Shown here: piece after piece, positions 45,512-54,824 of the stretch | Layout of the letters: every line of letters starts with the position of its first letter | How positions within the stretch are numbered: position 1 is the stretch's first letter | Source of the DNA: Candidatus Leptovillus gracilis | Lineage (GTDB): Bacteria > Chloroflexota > Anaerolineae > Promineifilales > Promineifilaceae | Assembly (NCBI GenBank): GCA_016716065.1 | Contig: JADJXA010000005.1 | Span: 310,001-374,000 of the forward strand | Reading direction: 5' to 3' | DNA length: 64,000 nt | Translations under genes and position numbers: made by a program | Notes under the pieces: generated by a model | Seen by the model: only the letters and a program-made list of their open reading frames with translations | The model's database searches: none | What the model was told of the DNA's origin: nothing

Positions 45512-46516
45512 TCAGGCCCGGAGGTACTGCACCACCGGATGGCGCTGACCGGCGATTTCGTCCAGGTTGGCGGCGACGAGTTCGCCGCGCTGATAGAGGT
45601 GTTCCACATGCGCCCCGGTCTCTTCCAGCGCCAGCAGCACGTGGTAGCTTTCGACGCGGCCAAATAAATCACGGCTGATGTCGGCGATGGATTTGGGTTC
45701 GCAGCAGATGTCCATCACTTTTTGCAGGCGTTCGTCGTGGGATTGGCGGATGGCGGCGATACGGCCGTATACATCTTCCATCGGCTCCTGATGCCCACCC
45801 AGCCCCAGCCGGATGCCCGGCACTTTTTCGATTTTCTTGAGTGAATCCAGGTAATGGCCCAGGCCCATGTTATTGGTGATGGATTCGGGCGACTGGTGCG
45901 GCGTGATGCGCGACAGAACGTGGTCGGCCGTCAGCAGCACATCGTCTACGTGCAGGCAAACCTGGCCGGGGCAGTGGCCGGGCACATGGTAAACATGGAT
46001 GCCGCCCACCGTCAGTTCGTCTTCATCCAGCAGAAATTGGACCGGCATAGAGCGATAGTAATTTTTGCCGAAGTGGTAAGCGGCCATCAAGCCTTGCCGA
46101 TGTTTGTCGGCCACGCCGGCGCGTTCCAGAAAAATATCCAGGCGGCTGGCGGCAAAGACAATGCGCTCCTCGAAATTGGACAATACACGCCGGTCTAAAA
46201 TGTGGACGCCAATGGGGGCGTTGGTGAACTGGCGCACAAAGGGCAGCCCGCCGAAATGGTCTATATGGCCGTGGGTGATGAGGATGGTGGTGACGGCCGT
46301 TAAACCAATGGCTGGATCATACTGCTCGGCAACGGCCGTCACGCCGGCCAGCAGTTCGTCGTTGGCCTTGTCGTAGCCGGAGCCACAGTCCACCAGGATA
46401 AGCTGGTCGCCATCGCTGATGAGATAAATGTTGTTGACGAGGGTCGGAAAGGAACGCACCGGAAAGGAATAAATAACCCGGCCGGCGCTGGTGGTGAATT
46501 TTTGGATGGTTTTCAT
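45512..46516 (-). CDS. MBL-fold metallo-hydrolase
   Basis: 334 residues from ATG 46516, 10 bp after a GGAGAGG-like box complement; the frame continues upstream only as noncoding DNA. Zinc-binding motif THGHIDHFGG (HxHxDH), further His in VPGHCPGQVCL and Asp in LLTADHVL, His in GLGGHQEP. A lactonase/glyoxalase II-like hydrolase with a C-terminal helical domain (residues ~250-334). Precedes mutY by 17 bp. Confidence 0.85.
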   Translation of the reverse strand: MKTIQKFTTSAGRVIYSFPVRSFPTLVNNIYLISDGDQLILVDCGSGYDKANDELLAGVTAVAEQYDPAIGLTAVTTILITHGHIDHFGGLPFVRQFTNAPIGVHILDRRVLSNFEERIVFAASRLDIFLERAGVADKHRQGLMAAYHFGKNYYRSMPVQFLLDEDELTVGGIHVYHVPGHCPGQVCLHVDDVLLTADHVLSRITPHQSPESITNNMGLGHYLDSLKKIEKVPGIRLGLGGHQEPMEDVYGRIAAIRQSHDERLQKVMDICCEPKSIADISRDLFGRVESYHVLLALEETGAHVEHLYQRGELVAANLDEIAGQRHPVVQYLRA

Positions 46517-46679
46517 GGAGAGGATTATAGAATTGTCAATGGTCAATAGCCAATTGACAATTGACAGTTCGAGCAGGACCAGGCTGGTTTTCATCCGCTG
46601 CCGCGTCCTTTTTCGCGCGGTATCGTTCCCTGACATACACTTCGCGTTATAGAACCGTACCAGATTCGGGAGGTCGCCG

Positions 46680-46779
46680 TCCTCTGCTCTGGCACGGTCT
46701 TCCGTGATACGGTGCAGTTGGCGGGTATACTCTATTGGTGCAGCAAGTACGGCCGTCGAGTTGGTGATTGGCAAGTGAA
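46680..46779. repeat. 100-bp direct repeat, copy A
   Basis: From TCCTCTGCTCTGGCACGG to TTGGCAAGTGAA-like end; about 95% identical to 49991-50090 in the same orientation. The remaining gap 46517-46984 holds no gene I can support. Confidence 0.8.
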
Positions 46780-46984
46780 AGGGGTTGGGCGACGCTGTGC
46801 AGACGCAGCGCCGGAACGTGGAGCCTGGTGGCCCAAATCGGTATCGACATAATGGGCAAAGCTTACACCGGAAGCGTTTGGTCTGGCAAACCTTTCGGCC
46901 GAAAACGTCACCCACCGCGCGCTAAATTGTTCCGGCCGGCATGATACAATCACCGGCAAAGTCAAGATCAACGAAGAGGTTTCA

Positions 46985-47443
46985 GTGCATGCTGCAACTG
47001 CTTCACGGGCGCGGCGGTTCAGAAAACTACTGGTGGCCGTGGTCGCCGGCATCATAGGCGGTGGCATTGCCGGGGCGCTATTTGGCGCCGCCTTCGGATT
47101 ATTGATTACCTATGGTGGAGAAGACATAGGCATGGGCCTCATTGTTGGCGCTTTAGCTGGCGCTCCTATCGGAATGGTGGTCGGTGCGCTGACCGCCTCA
47201 GTCAGCGGGGTGATAGCCCAACTCCACCGCACAGCGCTCACCCCTAGGCTTGGCTCCTGGTTGGGCGCAATCTTCGGCGCGACGCTGACAGCGCTTTGGT
47301 TCAGCGGCCAATTCATGTGGCCGGTTTCGCTAACATTCCTCGTTACTGCCGCTGGCGCGCTCTGCGGCGCCGCGGGCGGCTGGCTCGCCGGCCGTTTCTA
47401 CAGATACGCATGGGCAGAGCCGGACCAGGATGCAAATACGTGA
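46985..47443 (+). CDS. Small glycine-rich membrane protein
   Basis: 152 residues from a GTG with AGAGG six bases upstream. Four hydrophobic stretches rich in Gly-x-x-x-Gly (VVAGIIGGGIAGALFGAAFG, GALAGAPIGMVVGALTASVSG, LGAIFGATLTAL, TAAGALCGAAGGWLAGRF) suggest a glycine-zipper-type membrane protein. Function unknown. It is on the opposite strand to its neighbours and inside the direct-repeat-bounded block. Confidence 0.6.
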   Translation: MHAATASRARRFRKLLVAVVAGIIGGGIAGALFGAAFGLLITYGGEDIGMGLIVGALAGAPIGMVVGALTASVSGVIAQLHRTALTPRLGSWLGAIFGATLTALWFSGQFMWPVSLTFLVTAAGALCGAAGGWLAGRFYRYAWAEPDQDANT

Positions 47444-47630
47444 TGGGGAAACCAGTGGCTGTCATTCCGCTTCAAGACGTTCGCTTGCGCGCTGAAGTGG
47501 ATGGTCAGCGCCAGTATCCTGGCGAATAAGCTAAACCGCCACCCAGAGTGGATCAACACCTACGAGCGGGTAACGGTGAATCCCTATACTGGGGCCGGTC
47601 TTCCAGACCATACCACATTTGGCTGCGACA

Positions 47631-47725
47631 ACGGCCGTTCCCCATTCACTTTTGGCGATTGGTTGGTGGGCAACGGCCGTTCCCCATTCCCTGTTAGCTG
47701 TTGGTGTTGGGGAAACGGCCGTTCC
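47631..47725. repeat. 42-bp tandem repeat headed by ACGGCCGTTCC
   Basis: ACGGCCGT stands at 47631, 47673 and 47715, exactly 42 bp apart. The first two units share the first 17 bases and about two thirds of the rest. The third unit runs into the beta-propeller gene remnant. Confidence 0.75.
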
Positions 47726-47862
47726 TCGTCCAATTCGGCGCTTCGATAACGTAGTCAAACTCTCTGAGGACGGTTGCGACTCCGGTGTGAATGTCCACCG
47801 TTTCCAGGATGCTGATTGCCTCGCGTTCAGCGGTCCACTTTCGCAATGTCTCCTGACTAGAG
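47694..47862 (-). pseudogene. Fragment of a TolB-like/WD40-like beta-propeller protein
   Basis: The minus-strand frame reads SILETVDIHTGVATVLREFDYVIEAPNWTRNGRF and stops. D-x-x-T-G and I-E-A-P-N-W-(S/T)-x-(D/N)-G-(K/R) are the N-terminal blade of TolB-like proteins. Only about 50 residues remain: the match ends at the NGR codons, which are the ACGGCCGT copy that heads the 42-bp repeat. Confidence 0.65.
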
Positions 47863-48741
47863 ATCGGCCGCTGCCGGGATAACCTCTTTGGCAAAGGTTT
47901 CGAGCGGGGTGATTTTGTAAACATCCGGCATATTGAATATCGCGTGGGAGAAACCCATCGCCGAAAGTTCCTTGAGACGGCCGATGACGCTGTCTAGAGT
48001 GTCATCTCCGGAGAGATTCACGGTGCTGAGGGACGTTTTCTCGATTGTGTCGTAATCGCGTCCTAGCGCTTCGCAGTGCGCTTTGAGTGTGTCGAGCGCT
48101 TTTTGCATATTTTCCTTACCCACCCACTCGCCGATATTGCAGGCGTCGGCATATTGCGCCACCATTCGCAGGGTCTTATTCGGTCCCGTACCGCCAACCA
48201 TGATACGTGGATGTGGGGTTGAGAGCGGGCGGGGATTGTTGGTGATGGCCGGCGCGGAATAATGCTTGCCGGCAAAGGACGCCTCATCGCTGTTCCAGAG
48301 CGCCTGCGCCAGCTGCAAATTGTCCTCTAGCTGCTCGAAGCGTTCGGATGTGGAGGGGTAGGGGATGCCGTAACCTTTTGCCTCTTCTTCATACCAGGCC
48401 GCGCCAATGCCCAGATAAGCGCGACCGCCGGAGAGAATATCAAGGGTGTTGACCATCTTCAGCAAAACGGAAGGGTGGCGATAAATAACGCCCGTCACCA
48501 ACACGCCGAGATAGGCTTTTTCAGTTAATCCGGCAAAATAGCCGAGCGTGGTATAGCTTTCCAGCATCGGGTCGGTATAAGCTTCGCCGAACAATCCCTT
48601 GATTTGATAATAATGGTCCATGACCCAGAGGCTGTAAAACCCGGCTGCTTCGGCGGTGGTGACGATTTCTTTGAGTTTTGGACGGATAACGGCCGTTCCC
48701 CCTGGATACTTAAAAGACGGAATTTGTAATCCAATGCGCAT
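47857..48741 (-). CDS. LLM-class (probably F420-dependent) oxidoreductase
   Basis: 294 residues from ATG 48741; its GGAG signal is formed by the last codons of the cupin gene. The N-terminus MRIGLQIPSFKYPG, YSLWVMDHYYQIKG, GGRAYLGIGAAWYEEE and PPIMVGGTGPNKTLRMVAQYADACNI-like stretch are typical of the luciferase-like F420 group. Substrate unknown. Second gene of a cupin-LLM pair controlled perhaps by the upstream MerR protein. Confidence 0.87.
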   Translation of the reverse strand: MRIGLQIPSFKYPGGTAVIRPKLKEIVTTAEAAGFYSLWVMDHYYQIKGLFGEAYTDPMLESYTTLGYFAGLTEKAYLGVLVTGVIYRHPSVLLKMVNTLDILSGGRAYLGIGAAWYEEEAKGYGIPYPSTSERFEQLEDNLQLAQALWNSDEASFAGKHYSAPAITNNPRPLSTPHPRIMVGGTGPNKTLRMVAQYADACNIGEWVGKENMQKALDTLKAHCEALGRDYDTIEKTSLSTVNLSGDDTLDSVIGRLKELSAMGFSHAIFNMPDVYKITPLETFAKEVIPAAADL

Positions 48742-48743
48742 GA

Positions 48744-49145
48744 TCAATCTCCTTTTTGATATTGTTCGTCGCTGACCTGTTCCAGCCAGTCAACAGCTTT
48801 GCCGTCGAGGTATTCCTGGATGGCGATGTGGGTAACGGCCGTTTCCGGCGCAGCCCCATGCCAATGTTTCTCACCCGGCGCAAACTGCACAACGTCGCCC
48901 GGTTTAATCTCCTCAATCAGGCCGCCCCAGCGCTGCGCCCGACCACAACCGGCCGTGACAAGCAACGTCTGCCCCAGCGGATGCGTATGCCAGGCGGTAC
49001 GCGCCCCTGGCTCAAAGGTGACGCTGGCGCCACCCACCCGCGCCGGTTCTTTGGCCGCAAACAAAGGATCAATCCGCACCGTACCGCTAAACCAGTCGGC
49101 CGGACCTTTACCAGCAGGCTGTGTGCCATTTCGTTTGATTTCCAT
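48744..49145 (-). CDS. Cupin-domain protein
   Basis: 133 residues from ATG 49145 with AAGGAG upstream. The metal-binding cupin boxes are present: box 1 PGARTAWHTHPLGQTLLVTAG (HTH...Q/E) and box 2 PGEKHWHGAAPETAVTHIAI. Resembles small single-domain cupins such as carboxymuconolactone-linked or RmlC-like proteins. The stop overlaps the ribosome-binding site of the LLM gene, so translation is coupled. Confidence 0.85.
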   Translation of the reverse strand: MEIKRNGTQPAGKGPADWFSGTVRIDPLFAAKEPARVGGASVTFEPGARTAWHTHPLGQTLLVTAGCGRAQRWGGLIEEIKPGDVVQFAPGEKHWHGAAPETAVTHIAIQEYLDGKAVDWLEQVSDEQYQKGD

Positions 49146-49262
49146 TTGGAACTCCTTAACCTGGACAAGCCAGAACCAAAAAGAGGTCATCAAAGATTAC
49201 ACAGATTACACAGATTGAAGATAAAAATCTGCGTAATCTGTATTGGTTACAATTTGGTCGAG

Positions 49263-49371
49263 GTCATTCCTTCGACAGACTCAGGACAAGTTCTGAGCGG
49301 AGTCTTCGGAGCGAAGAATCCCTATTTATCGGCAGCAAGGGGATTCTTCCTCGAAGACTCGTCAGAATGAC
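49263..49371. repeat. Dispersed palindromic element (GTCATTC family), copy 5
   Basis: GGTCATTCCTTCGACAGACTC on the left, GTCAGAATGAC on the right, with the GAGCGAAGAATCCC interior. It is wrapped by a second inverted layer (GGTTACAATTTGGT and ACCAAATCGTGACC). Outside that are AATCTGCGTA heptamer-like repeats (49200-49235, 49410-49432). Confidence 0.75.
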
Positions 49372-49472
49372 ATCGTTTCCAACCAAATCGTGACCATTAC
49401 AAAAATTTGCGTAATCTGCGTAATCTTTGACAATATTCTTGCTCACTGTATAAAAAATTGGCTCGTAAGGTA

Positions 49473-49850
49473 TTAATCAGCCAGTTCTTGCTCTCTCGTC
49501 AAGACCGCGTTTTCATACACCTGTATTTTGTGGTTGAGCAAGTTTAAGATTTCTTGCAGTTCAGCCATCCTGGCCATAAGTTGGGCGCGCTGCGCCTGCA
49601 AGATTTCTTTCCTGGCTTCAATGGTCTCATCCCCCTGCTGCACAAGCGCGAAATACTCAATCAGCACTTCAATCGGCAGCCCGGCCGTTCGCATACACTT
49701 GATGAAATCAACCCGCCTCAGATCAAGTTCGTTGTAATCTCGGATGCCGCCATCAGTCCGGCTGACTGGTGGGAGCAGGCCAACTTTCTCGTAGTAGCGC
49801 AGCGTATCTACCGACAGCCCGGATTGTTCGCTCACTTCTGAAATCTTCAT
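49473..49850 (-). CDS. MerR-family transcriptional regulator
   Basis: 125 residues from ATG 49850, which has GGAGG seven bases upstream (the frame to 50006 is not used). N-terminal MerR helix-turn-helix ISEVSEQSGLSVDTLRYYEKVGLLPPVSR, then the dimerising coiled coil ending NLLNHKIQVYENAV. No metal-binding cysteine cluster at the C-terminus, so closer to the NmlR/AdhR-type branch than to MerR itself. It has a classical 19-bp-spacer promoter in front. Confidence 0.92.
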   Translation of the reverse strand: MKISEVSEQSGLSVDTLRYYEKVGLLPPVSRTDGGIRDYNELDLRRVDFIKCMRTAGLPIEVLIEYFALVQQGDETIEARKEILQAQRAQLMARMAELQEILNLLNHKIQVYENAVLTREQELAD

Positions 49851-49869
49851 GTTTGCACCTCCGCAGGGT

Positions 49870-49900
49870 AGTGTAACACCTGGAGTTAACTCCAAGTCAA
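49870..49900 (-). promoter_or_regulatory. MerR-type promoter/operator with 19-bp spacer
   Basis: On the minus strand: TTGACT (-35), a 19-bp spacer holding the perfect palindrome TGGAGTTAACTCCA (49881-49894), and TACACT (-10). The over-long spacer with a central palindrome is the hallmark of MerR-activated promoters. It lies 20 bp upstream of the regulator start. Confidence 0.85.
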
Positions 49901-49990
49901 GGGGGAATTTTGCTATTGGCTCACTTTGGGAGTTTTGGCCCAACCCCTCAAAATGGTTCAATCTCGCCTGTGGGGAACAGACCCGCCATA

Positions 49991-50090
49991 TCCTCTGCTC
50001 TGGCACGGTCTTCCGTGATACGGCGCAGTTGGCGGGTATAATCTATTGATGCAGCAAGTACGGCCGTCGAGTTGATGATTGGCAAGTGAA
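49991..50090. repeat. 100-bp direct repeat, copy B
   Basis: Same sequence and orientation as 46680-46779. It contains GGCGGGTATAATCTATTG, where copy A has TATACT, and one ACGGCCGT. Confidence 0.8.
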
Positions 50091-50174
50091 GTGTGGCGCG
50101 GCGGGACGCCGGCCACAGCCCGCTTGCCAGTCACCAACCTGCCCGCCATATTGCCAACGGTTGACCATTGACAA

Positions 50175-51440
50175 TTAGGTAACGGCCGTCATTTCCCCCC
50201 GATATTTCTCGTACAGCTTATCTTCGACGACGGTGCGCAGGCGGGCAACGGCCGTGTAAATCTCGCTAAACGTCGTGTACAGCGGCGTCAGGCCCAGGCG
50301 GATGTTGTCTGGGCGGCGAAAGTCGGGGATGACGCGCATTTCCTGGATGTACGCCTGGCTGATGCGCCAGGCGTCGGGGTGGCCAAAAGAGACGTGGGAA
50401 CCGCGCCAGGCCGCTTGCCGCGGCGAGTTGAGGCGGAAGCCCAGTGGTTCCAACCACGCCTGCCACAAGGCAATCAGGTACTCGCTTTGGCGGACAGATT
50501 TGGCGCGCAGACGGTCCATTCCCGCTTCCCACAGCAGGTCTACGCCGGGTTCAACGGCCGTCAACGCCACAACCGGCGGCGTACCGCTGAGGAAGCGGGC
50601 CAATCCAGGGGCCGGTTCATATGCCAGGCTGAACTCAAACGGCCGGTTCTGCCCCATCCAACCAGCAATGGGATTTGCCAGCTTTTCCTGCCCGTCGCGG
50701 CGAACGTAAAGGAAGGCCGGCGCGCCGGGGCCGCCGTTGAGATATTTGTAGGTGCAGCCCACGGCCAGGTCGGCCTGGGCGGCGTTCAGGCGCACAGGCA
50801 GCGCCCCGACCGAGTGGCTGAGGTCCCAGAGCATGAGCGCGCCGTGTTGATGGGCCAGATGGGTAACGGCCGTCATATCATAGGTATAGCTGCTTTTGAA
50901 GGCGGTGTGCGAGAGCGTGACCAGGGCTGTGTCCTCATCCACTGCCTGCGCCAACGCATCTACTGGCCCATGAATGCCATCCGGCGATGACACAACTTCA
51001 ACATAACAGCCTGACCCCAACAAACGGCAGATGCCCTGTAAAATATACAAGTCAGAGGGGAAATTCAGGTCGTCGGTGACAATTTTGTGGCGGCCGGGTT
51101 GGGCTTGCAGCGCCGCCAGGGCCAGCTTGTAGAGATTTACCGACGTAGAATCGGCCAGCAGCACCTCGTCGGGCTGCGCGCCGACCAGCCCGGCGATTTT
51201 GCCGCCAACGCGGGCAGCCAGGTCCATCCAGCCCTCGTTCCAGCCGCGAATCAGCCGGTCGCCCCACGCCTGCGCCACCACATCGGCCAGCCGGGTTTGC
51301 GCCGCCAAAGGCAGCCGCCCCAGCGAATTGCCATCCAGATAAATCAGGTCTGGGTCGGTGATGAGGAACTGCTGACGAAATGCGGCCAACGCATCCTGCG
51401 CGTCAAGCTCTTGGGCGTAGGCGGAATCGGTTGGCGTCAT
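50175..51440 (-). CDS. kynU: Kynureninase
   Basis: 421 residues of fold-type I PLP enzyme: YLDGNSLGRLP, the PLP-phosphate region LLADSTSVNLYK, Asp in MLWDLSHSVGALP and the Schiff-base lysine in VGCTYKYLNGGPGAPAFLYV. This is the standard kynureninase pattern; it splits kynurenine into anthranilate and alanine. The ATG overlaps the kinase stop (ATGA). No other kynurenine-pathway gene is near. Confidence 0.93.
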   Translation of the reverse strand: MTPTDSAYAQELDAQDALAAFRQQFLITDPDLIYLDGNSLGRLPLAAQTRLADVVAQAWGDRLIRGWNEGWMDLAARVGGKIAGLVGAQPDEVLLADSTSVNLYKLALAALQAQPGRHKIVTDDLNFPSDLYILQGICRLLGSGCYVEVVSSPDGIHGPVDALAQAVDEDTALVTLSHTAFKSSYTYDMTAVTHLAHQHGALMLWDLSHSVGALPVRLNAAQADLAVGCTYKYLNGGPGAPAFLYVRRDGQEKLANPIAGWMGQNRPFEFSLAYEPAPGLARFLSGTPPVVALTAVEPGVDLLWEAGMDRLRAKSVRQSEYLIALWQAWLEPLGFRLNSPRQAAWRGSHVSFGHPDAWRISQAYIQEMRVIPDFRRPDNIRLGLTPLYTTFSEIYTAVARLRTVVEDKLYEKYRGEMTAVT

Positions 51441-52668
51441 GAGGCGAAGATGATGGATAACGGGATGGTGTGGGCAACGGCCGTTTCCCTTTTCGGCGTT
51501 GTCATTTGCGCCGCCGGGTGGTCTGGTCGCAGTGGATAAACGGCCGTAAATGTGGTCCCATCGGTTGGGTCTGTGGCAAAGCTGACCCGCCCACCCAAAA
51601 AGCGTTCGCTCAACAGCCGCATACTATACGTGCCCAGGCCGCGCTGCGCCCCTTTGGTCGAAAAAGAGCGCAAAAAGACCTGCCGCTGCACGGGGGGACG
51701 CATAAAGGTGGGATTATGCACCCAAAAATAGGCCCGACCATTGGCCGACCGGCTGCCTACCGTTACCGTATCGCCCACGGCGCAGGCTTCCAGCGCATTT
51801 TTGATCATATTACCCAAGACGCGGCCAAGGACGGCCGTATCCGTCACCAAAAGAAAATTCTCGGCCTCTGGCGACAGACATACTTCACATCCCCGGTCGG
51901 TGGCCTGCATGGTGTACAAAGCGACAAGTTCTTCCAGCAGCGGTTGGGACAAAGCGTCGGCCATTTCCAGCTCCAGACGGCCGTTCTCCGCCGCTAACAA
52001 CTGCTGCTGCGCCGCAATCTCATCCATCAGCTTGTGGGAGGCCCGGTTAAGCATCTGGCTTAACGGCTCGTCACCCATTTGCATTTCCACCAGTTCGGCG
52101 ACGCCATGAATCACCGTCGCCGTATTGCGCAAATCATGAAAAAGATGTGTTCCAAAACCTGCCGCCGCTTCTCATCGGCGATATTGGTCACGGAGAAAAC
52201 AGTTATCTTTTCCCCATCTACAGTTAACGGCGTGGCCTTCACGCGCAGATCCAACACATCAAACTGGTTGTCAACATGACGCGCAATCCGGCACTCCTGC
52301 ACGTTGGCCTGGCCGTCCTGAGCGATTAGAATGGCGGTAATGGCCCCACAAGAACGGCAAAATTCAGTCGTACCGCAGCCGCCGAATGTGGTAAAGGCGT
52401 GGTCGCAGCCGATAACCTCGCCCACCCGCAGCCCAATGGCCTCATCTTTGTCAGATAGATTGGCAAACTCGGCTAAGGGTTGATTGATGTAAATGACTTG
52501 CCGCTGCGGATTCAAAATGACGACCCCGTTTTCGATGGCGTCTAACACCTGGCACAGAACCCCCAATTGGGAGAACTGCTGGTGGCTCCACATCACTTGA
52601 ACAGGTTCTTCGCGCGCGGCGCTGGCAAATTGTGTCTGGTAACTGCTCATCCTACGGCCCATCCTCAT
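51437..52668 (-). CDS. PAS-domain sensor histidine kinase, one-base frameshift at the H-box
   Basis: The first part (start near 52668) has a PAS domain: VLDAIENGVVILNPQRQVIYINQPLAEF ... VIGCDHAFTTFGGCGTTEFCRSCGAI, with a cysteine cluster of possible metal or redox role. The second has LRNTATVIHGVAEL, NMIKNALEA (N-box), and GLGTYSMRLLSERFLGG (G-box). The frame breaks within GAAAAAG at 52138-52143: one more A restores FFHDLRNTATV, the histidine box. So the gene is either an assembly error or recently broken. It is coupled to kynU. Confidence 0.8.
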
Positions 52669-52889
52669 AACTTCTGGTGGTTTTTGCGCTGTTGCCCACA
52701 GCCGATTTGCTCTTCGTATAACGTGCTTTGTGCCAGACCCAGAAAGGGATGTACACAATAAAACCATACTCCATCTGGGCGGTTCTGAAAATAGGCCATA
52801 AATCATAGGGGAGAGGGGACGGCCGTTTCTCCCCGCCATCTCGCCCTCAATTATATTCAGGACAAGTCAGACATTACGGCTTACGGCTG

Positions 52890-54218
52890 CTAGAGCAAAA
52901 TGGTGAACGTGGCGCCGCTGCCAGGGGTGGAGGTCACCTGAATCGCGCCGCCATGGGCGGCTATCAGCGATTTGGCGATGGCCAAACCGAGGCCAGATTC
53001 GCCGCCCTCCTGGCGCGCCTTGTCGCCGCGGTAGAAGCGGTCGAAGATATGGGGCAAATCTTCCGGGGAGATGCCGCTGCCAGTATCGGTGACGCTTAGC
53101 TGCAGGCCGTCGGGTTTGGCCGTTGAGGGGTCGGCGCGCAGGGTGATGTGGCCGCCGGTCGGGGTATGGCGCAGCGCGTTGCTGACCAGGTTGCTTAATA
53201 CCTGGCGCAGCCGGGCCGGGTCTACGTGGGCTGGGGGCAGATGCGGCGAGGCAACCACTGCCAGGTGGACATTTTGCTGCGCAGCCTGGTGGGCATACGC
53301 CGACTGGACCTGAATGAGCAGTTCGTGCGGGTCTAATGGCTCTTTGTATAGGGTCAGGTTGCCGGCGTCGGCCAGGGAGAGGGTGCGCAGGTCTTCGACC
53401 AGCCGTTTGAGGGTATCCACTTCCTGGGACATCACTTGCAGCCGGGGCGGCGTGGGGGTCAGGTCGCCATCTTCCATGGCTTCCAGGTAGCCAGAAAGAA
53501 CCGTGAGCGGGGTGCGCAGGTCGTGGGCGATGTCCGCGGTCATCTGGCGGCGCTGCTGGTTAGCGCGGGCCAGTTCGGCGCTCATCTGGTTGAAGGTGGT
53601 CGCCAGATCACCCAGTTCGTCCTGGGTACGCACGGGGACCTGCTGCTCCAGGTCGCCGGCGGCCATGGCCCGGCTGGCGGCGGCCAATTCTTGCAACGGC
53701 CGTGTCAGGGTCTGCGCCAGGACAATCGCCAGCACAATGGCGACGGCCGTTGCCGTTAACGCCCCCATCAGCAGCGCCCGATTGATTTGCCTGATGTACG
53801 CCTGTTCCTCTGAACTGCGCGGCGGTGGTTGGTTCACCGGCAGCACCACACCCACTTGCACCTCGTCTACCATCAAGGGAATGCCCGCGGCCAATTCTTC
53901 AGCCGCAATGACCGTATCGCGCCGGTAGGGGCCGTTTTCAATGAGGATACGGCCGTTCTCGTCTGCCAGGGCAAACGGCGAATCGGGCCGCCGGAAACCA
54001 ACCCCATAGCCATGACCCCGCCGCCCAATGCCGGCCCACGAACCGTTTGCCACGTAATAGGCCAGGGCATCGTCTACAAAACTGCCCCGTACCTGCTCTT
54101 GCAACAGCGTGTTAAAGGCCCGCTCATTGGACTGCCGTACGATAATCGCGGCAATCAACGAGCCGGTCAGGCTGACAGCCAGAAAGGTTAAGATGAGTTT
54201 AACGCGCAGTGAACGCAT
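52890..54218 (-). CDS. Two-component sensor histidine kinase
   Basis: 442 residues: membrane helix 1 (residues ~8-28), an extracytoplasmic part of about 115 residues, helix 2 with HAMP (TRPLQELAAASRAMAAGDLEQQV), H-box DIAHDLRTPLTVLSGYLEAME, N-box NLVSNALRHTPTGG, G1 DTGSGI and G2 GLGLAIAKSL. Complete and apparently functional. Its partner response regulator lies upstream in the same operon but is interrupted by an IS. Confidence 0.93.
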   Translation of the reverse strand: MRSLRVKLILTFLAVSLTGSLIAAIIVRQSNERAFNTLLQEQVRGSFVDDALAYYVANGSWAGIGRRGHGYGVGFRRPDSPFALADENGRILIENGPYRRDTVIAAEELAAGIPLMVDEVQVGVVLPVNQPPPRSSEEQAYIRQINRALLMGALTATAVAIVLAIVLAQTLTRPLQELAAASRAMAAGDLEQQVPVRTQDELGDLATTFNQMSAELARANQQRRQMTADIAHDLRTPLTVLSGYLEAMEDGDLTPTPPRLQVMSQEVDTLKRLVEDLRTLSLADAGNLTLYKEPLDPHELLIQVQSAYAHQAAQQNVHLAVVASPHLPPAHVDPARLRQVLSNLVSNALRHTPTGGHITLRADPSTAKPDGLQLSVTDTGSGISPEDLPHIFDRFYRGDKARQEGGESGLGLAIAKSLIAAHGGAIQVTSTPGSGATFTILL

Positions 54219-54235
54219 ACGGATTGCCCGGGGGA

Positions 54236-54293
54236 AAGTGTTCAGTATTCAGTGGACGGCAAACTGAACACTGAACACTGGTTACTGAACACT
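54236..54293. repeat. Inverted heptamer repeat (GTGTTCA/CTGAACA units)
   Basis: GTGTTCAGTATTCAGTGG faces ACTGAACACTGAACACTGG, between the response regulator and kinase genes. Confidence 0.7.
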
Positions 54294-54824
54294 ATTCCAT
54301 ACAGAATCGGTAGCCCACGCCAAACACCGTTTCCACATAACGCGGGTTAGCCGGGTCTGGTTCGATTTTGGTGCGCAGGTTGCGGATGTGGACGTTGATG
54401 GTTTTTTCTGCGCTTTCCAGGGCGATGCCTTGTAGTTGTTCCAATAATTCCAGCCGCGAGAAGGCGCGGCCAGGGGAGGCCATGAACATCGCCAACAGGT
54501 CAAATTCCGACGGCGTGAGTTGGGCTTCTTTCCCGGCGACAGTGACACGACGGCCGTTTCGATCCAACACCACATCCGCGACGCGCAGCACTTCGGCCGG
54601 CGTGTCGCTGTGTCCCGCGCGCCGCAGCACGGCCCGCACACGGGCCACCAATTCGCGCATCCCAAACGGCTTGGTGACGTAATCGTCGGCCCCCAGTTCC
54701 AGCCCCAGCACCTTGTCTGTCTCCTCCAACTTGGCCGTCAGCAAAATGATGGGCGCGTCTGCCTCCTGGCGGAAGGTGCGCATGAAGGTATACCCATCCA
54801 TCTCCGGCATCATGATGTCTAGCA

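Noticed and set aside
46517..46915. N-terminal extension of the MBL-fold hydrolase
   Set aside because: It translates repeat and intergenic DNA; MKTIQKF at 46516 starts a normal-length family member.
46796..46984. Open frame upstream of the glycine-rich membrane protein
   Set aside because: It is open back to a TAA near 46853 but has no good start, and the peptide shows no recognisable domain.
47631..47725. Possible CRISPR array
   Set aside because: Only three units, with the conserved part 17 bp or less and neighbouring parts also similar; no cas genes.
49851..50006. Longer start for the MerR protein
   Set aside because: The extension crosses the 19-bp-spacer promoter and direct repeat B; ATG 49850 has a strong ribosome-binding site.
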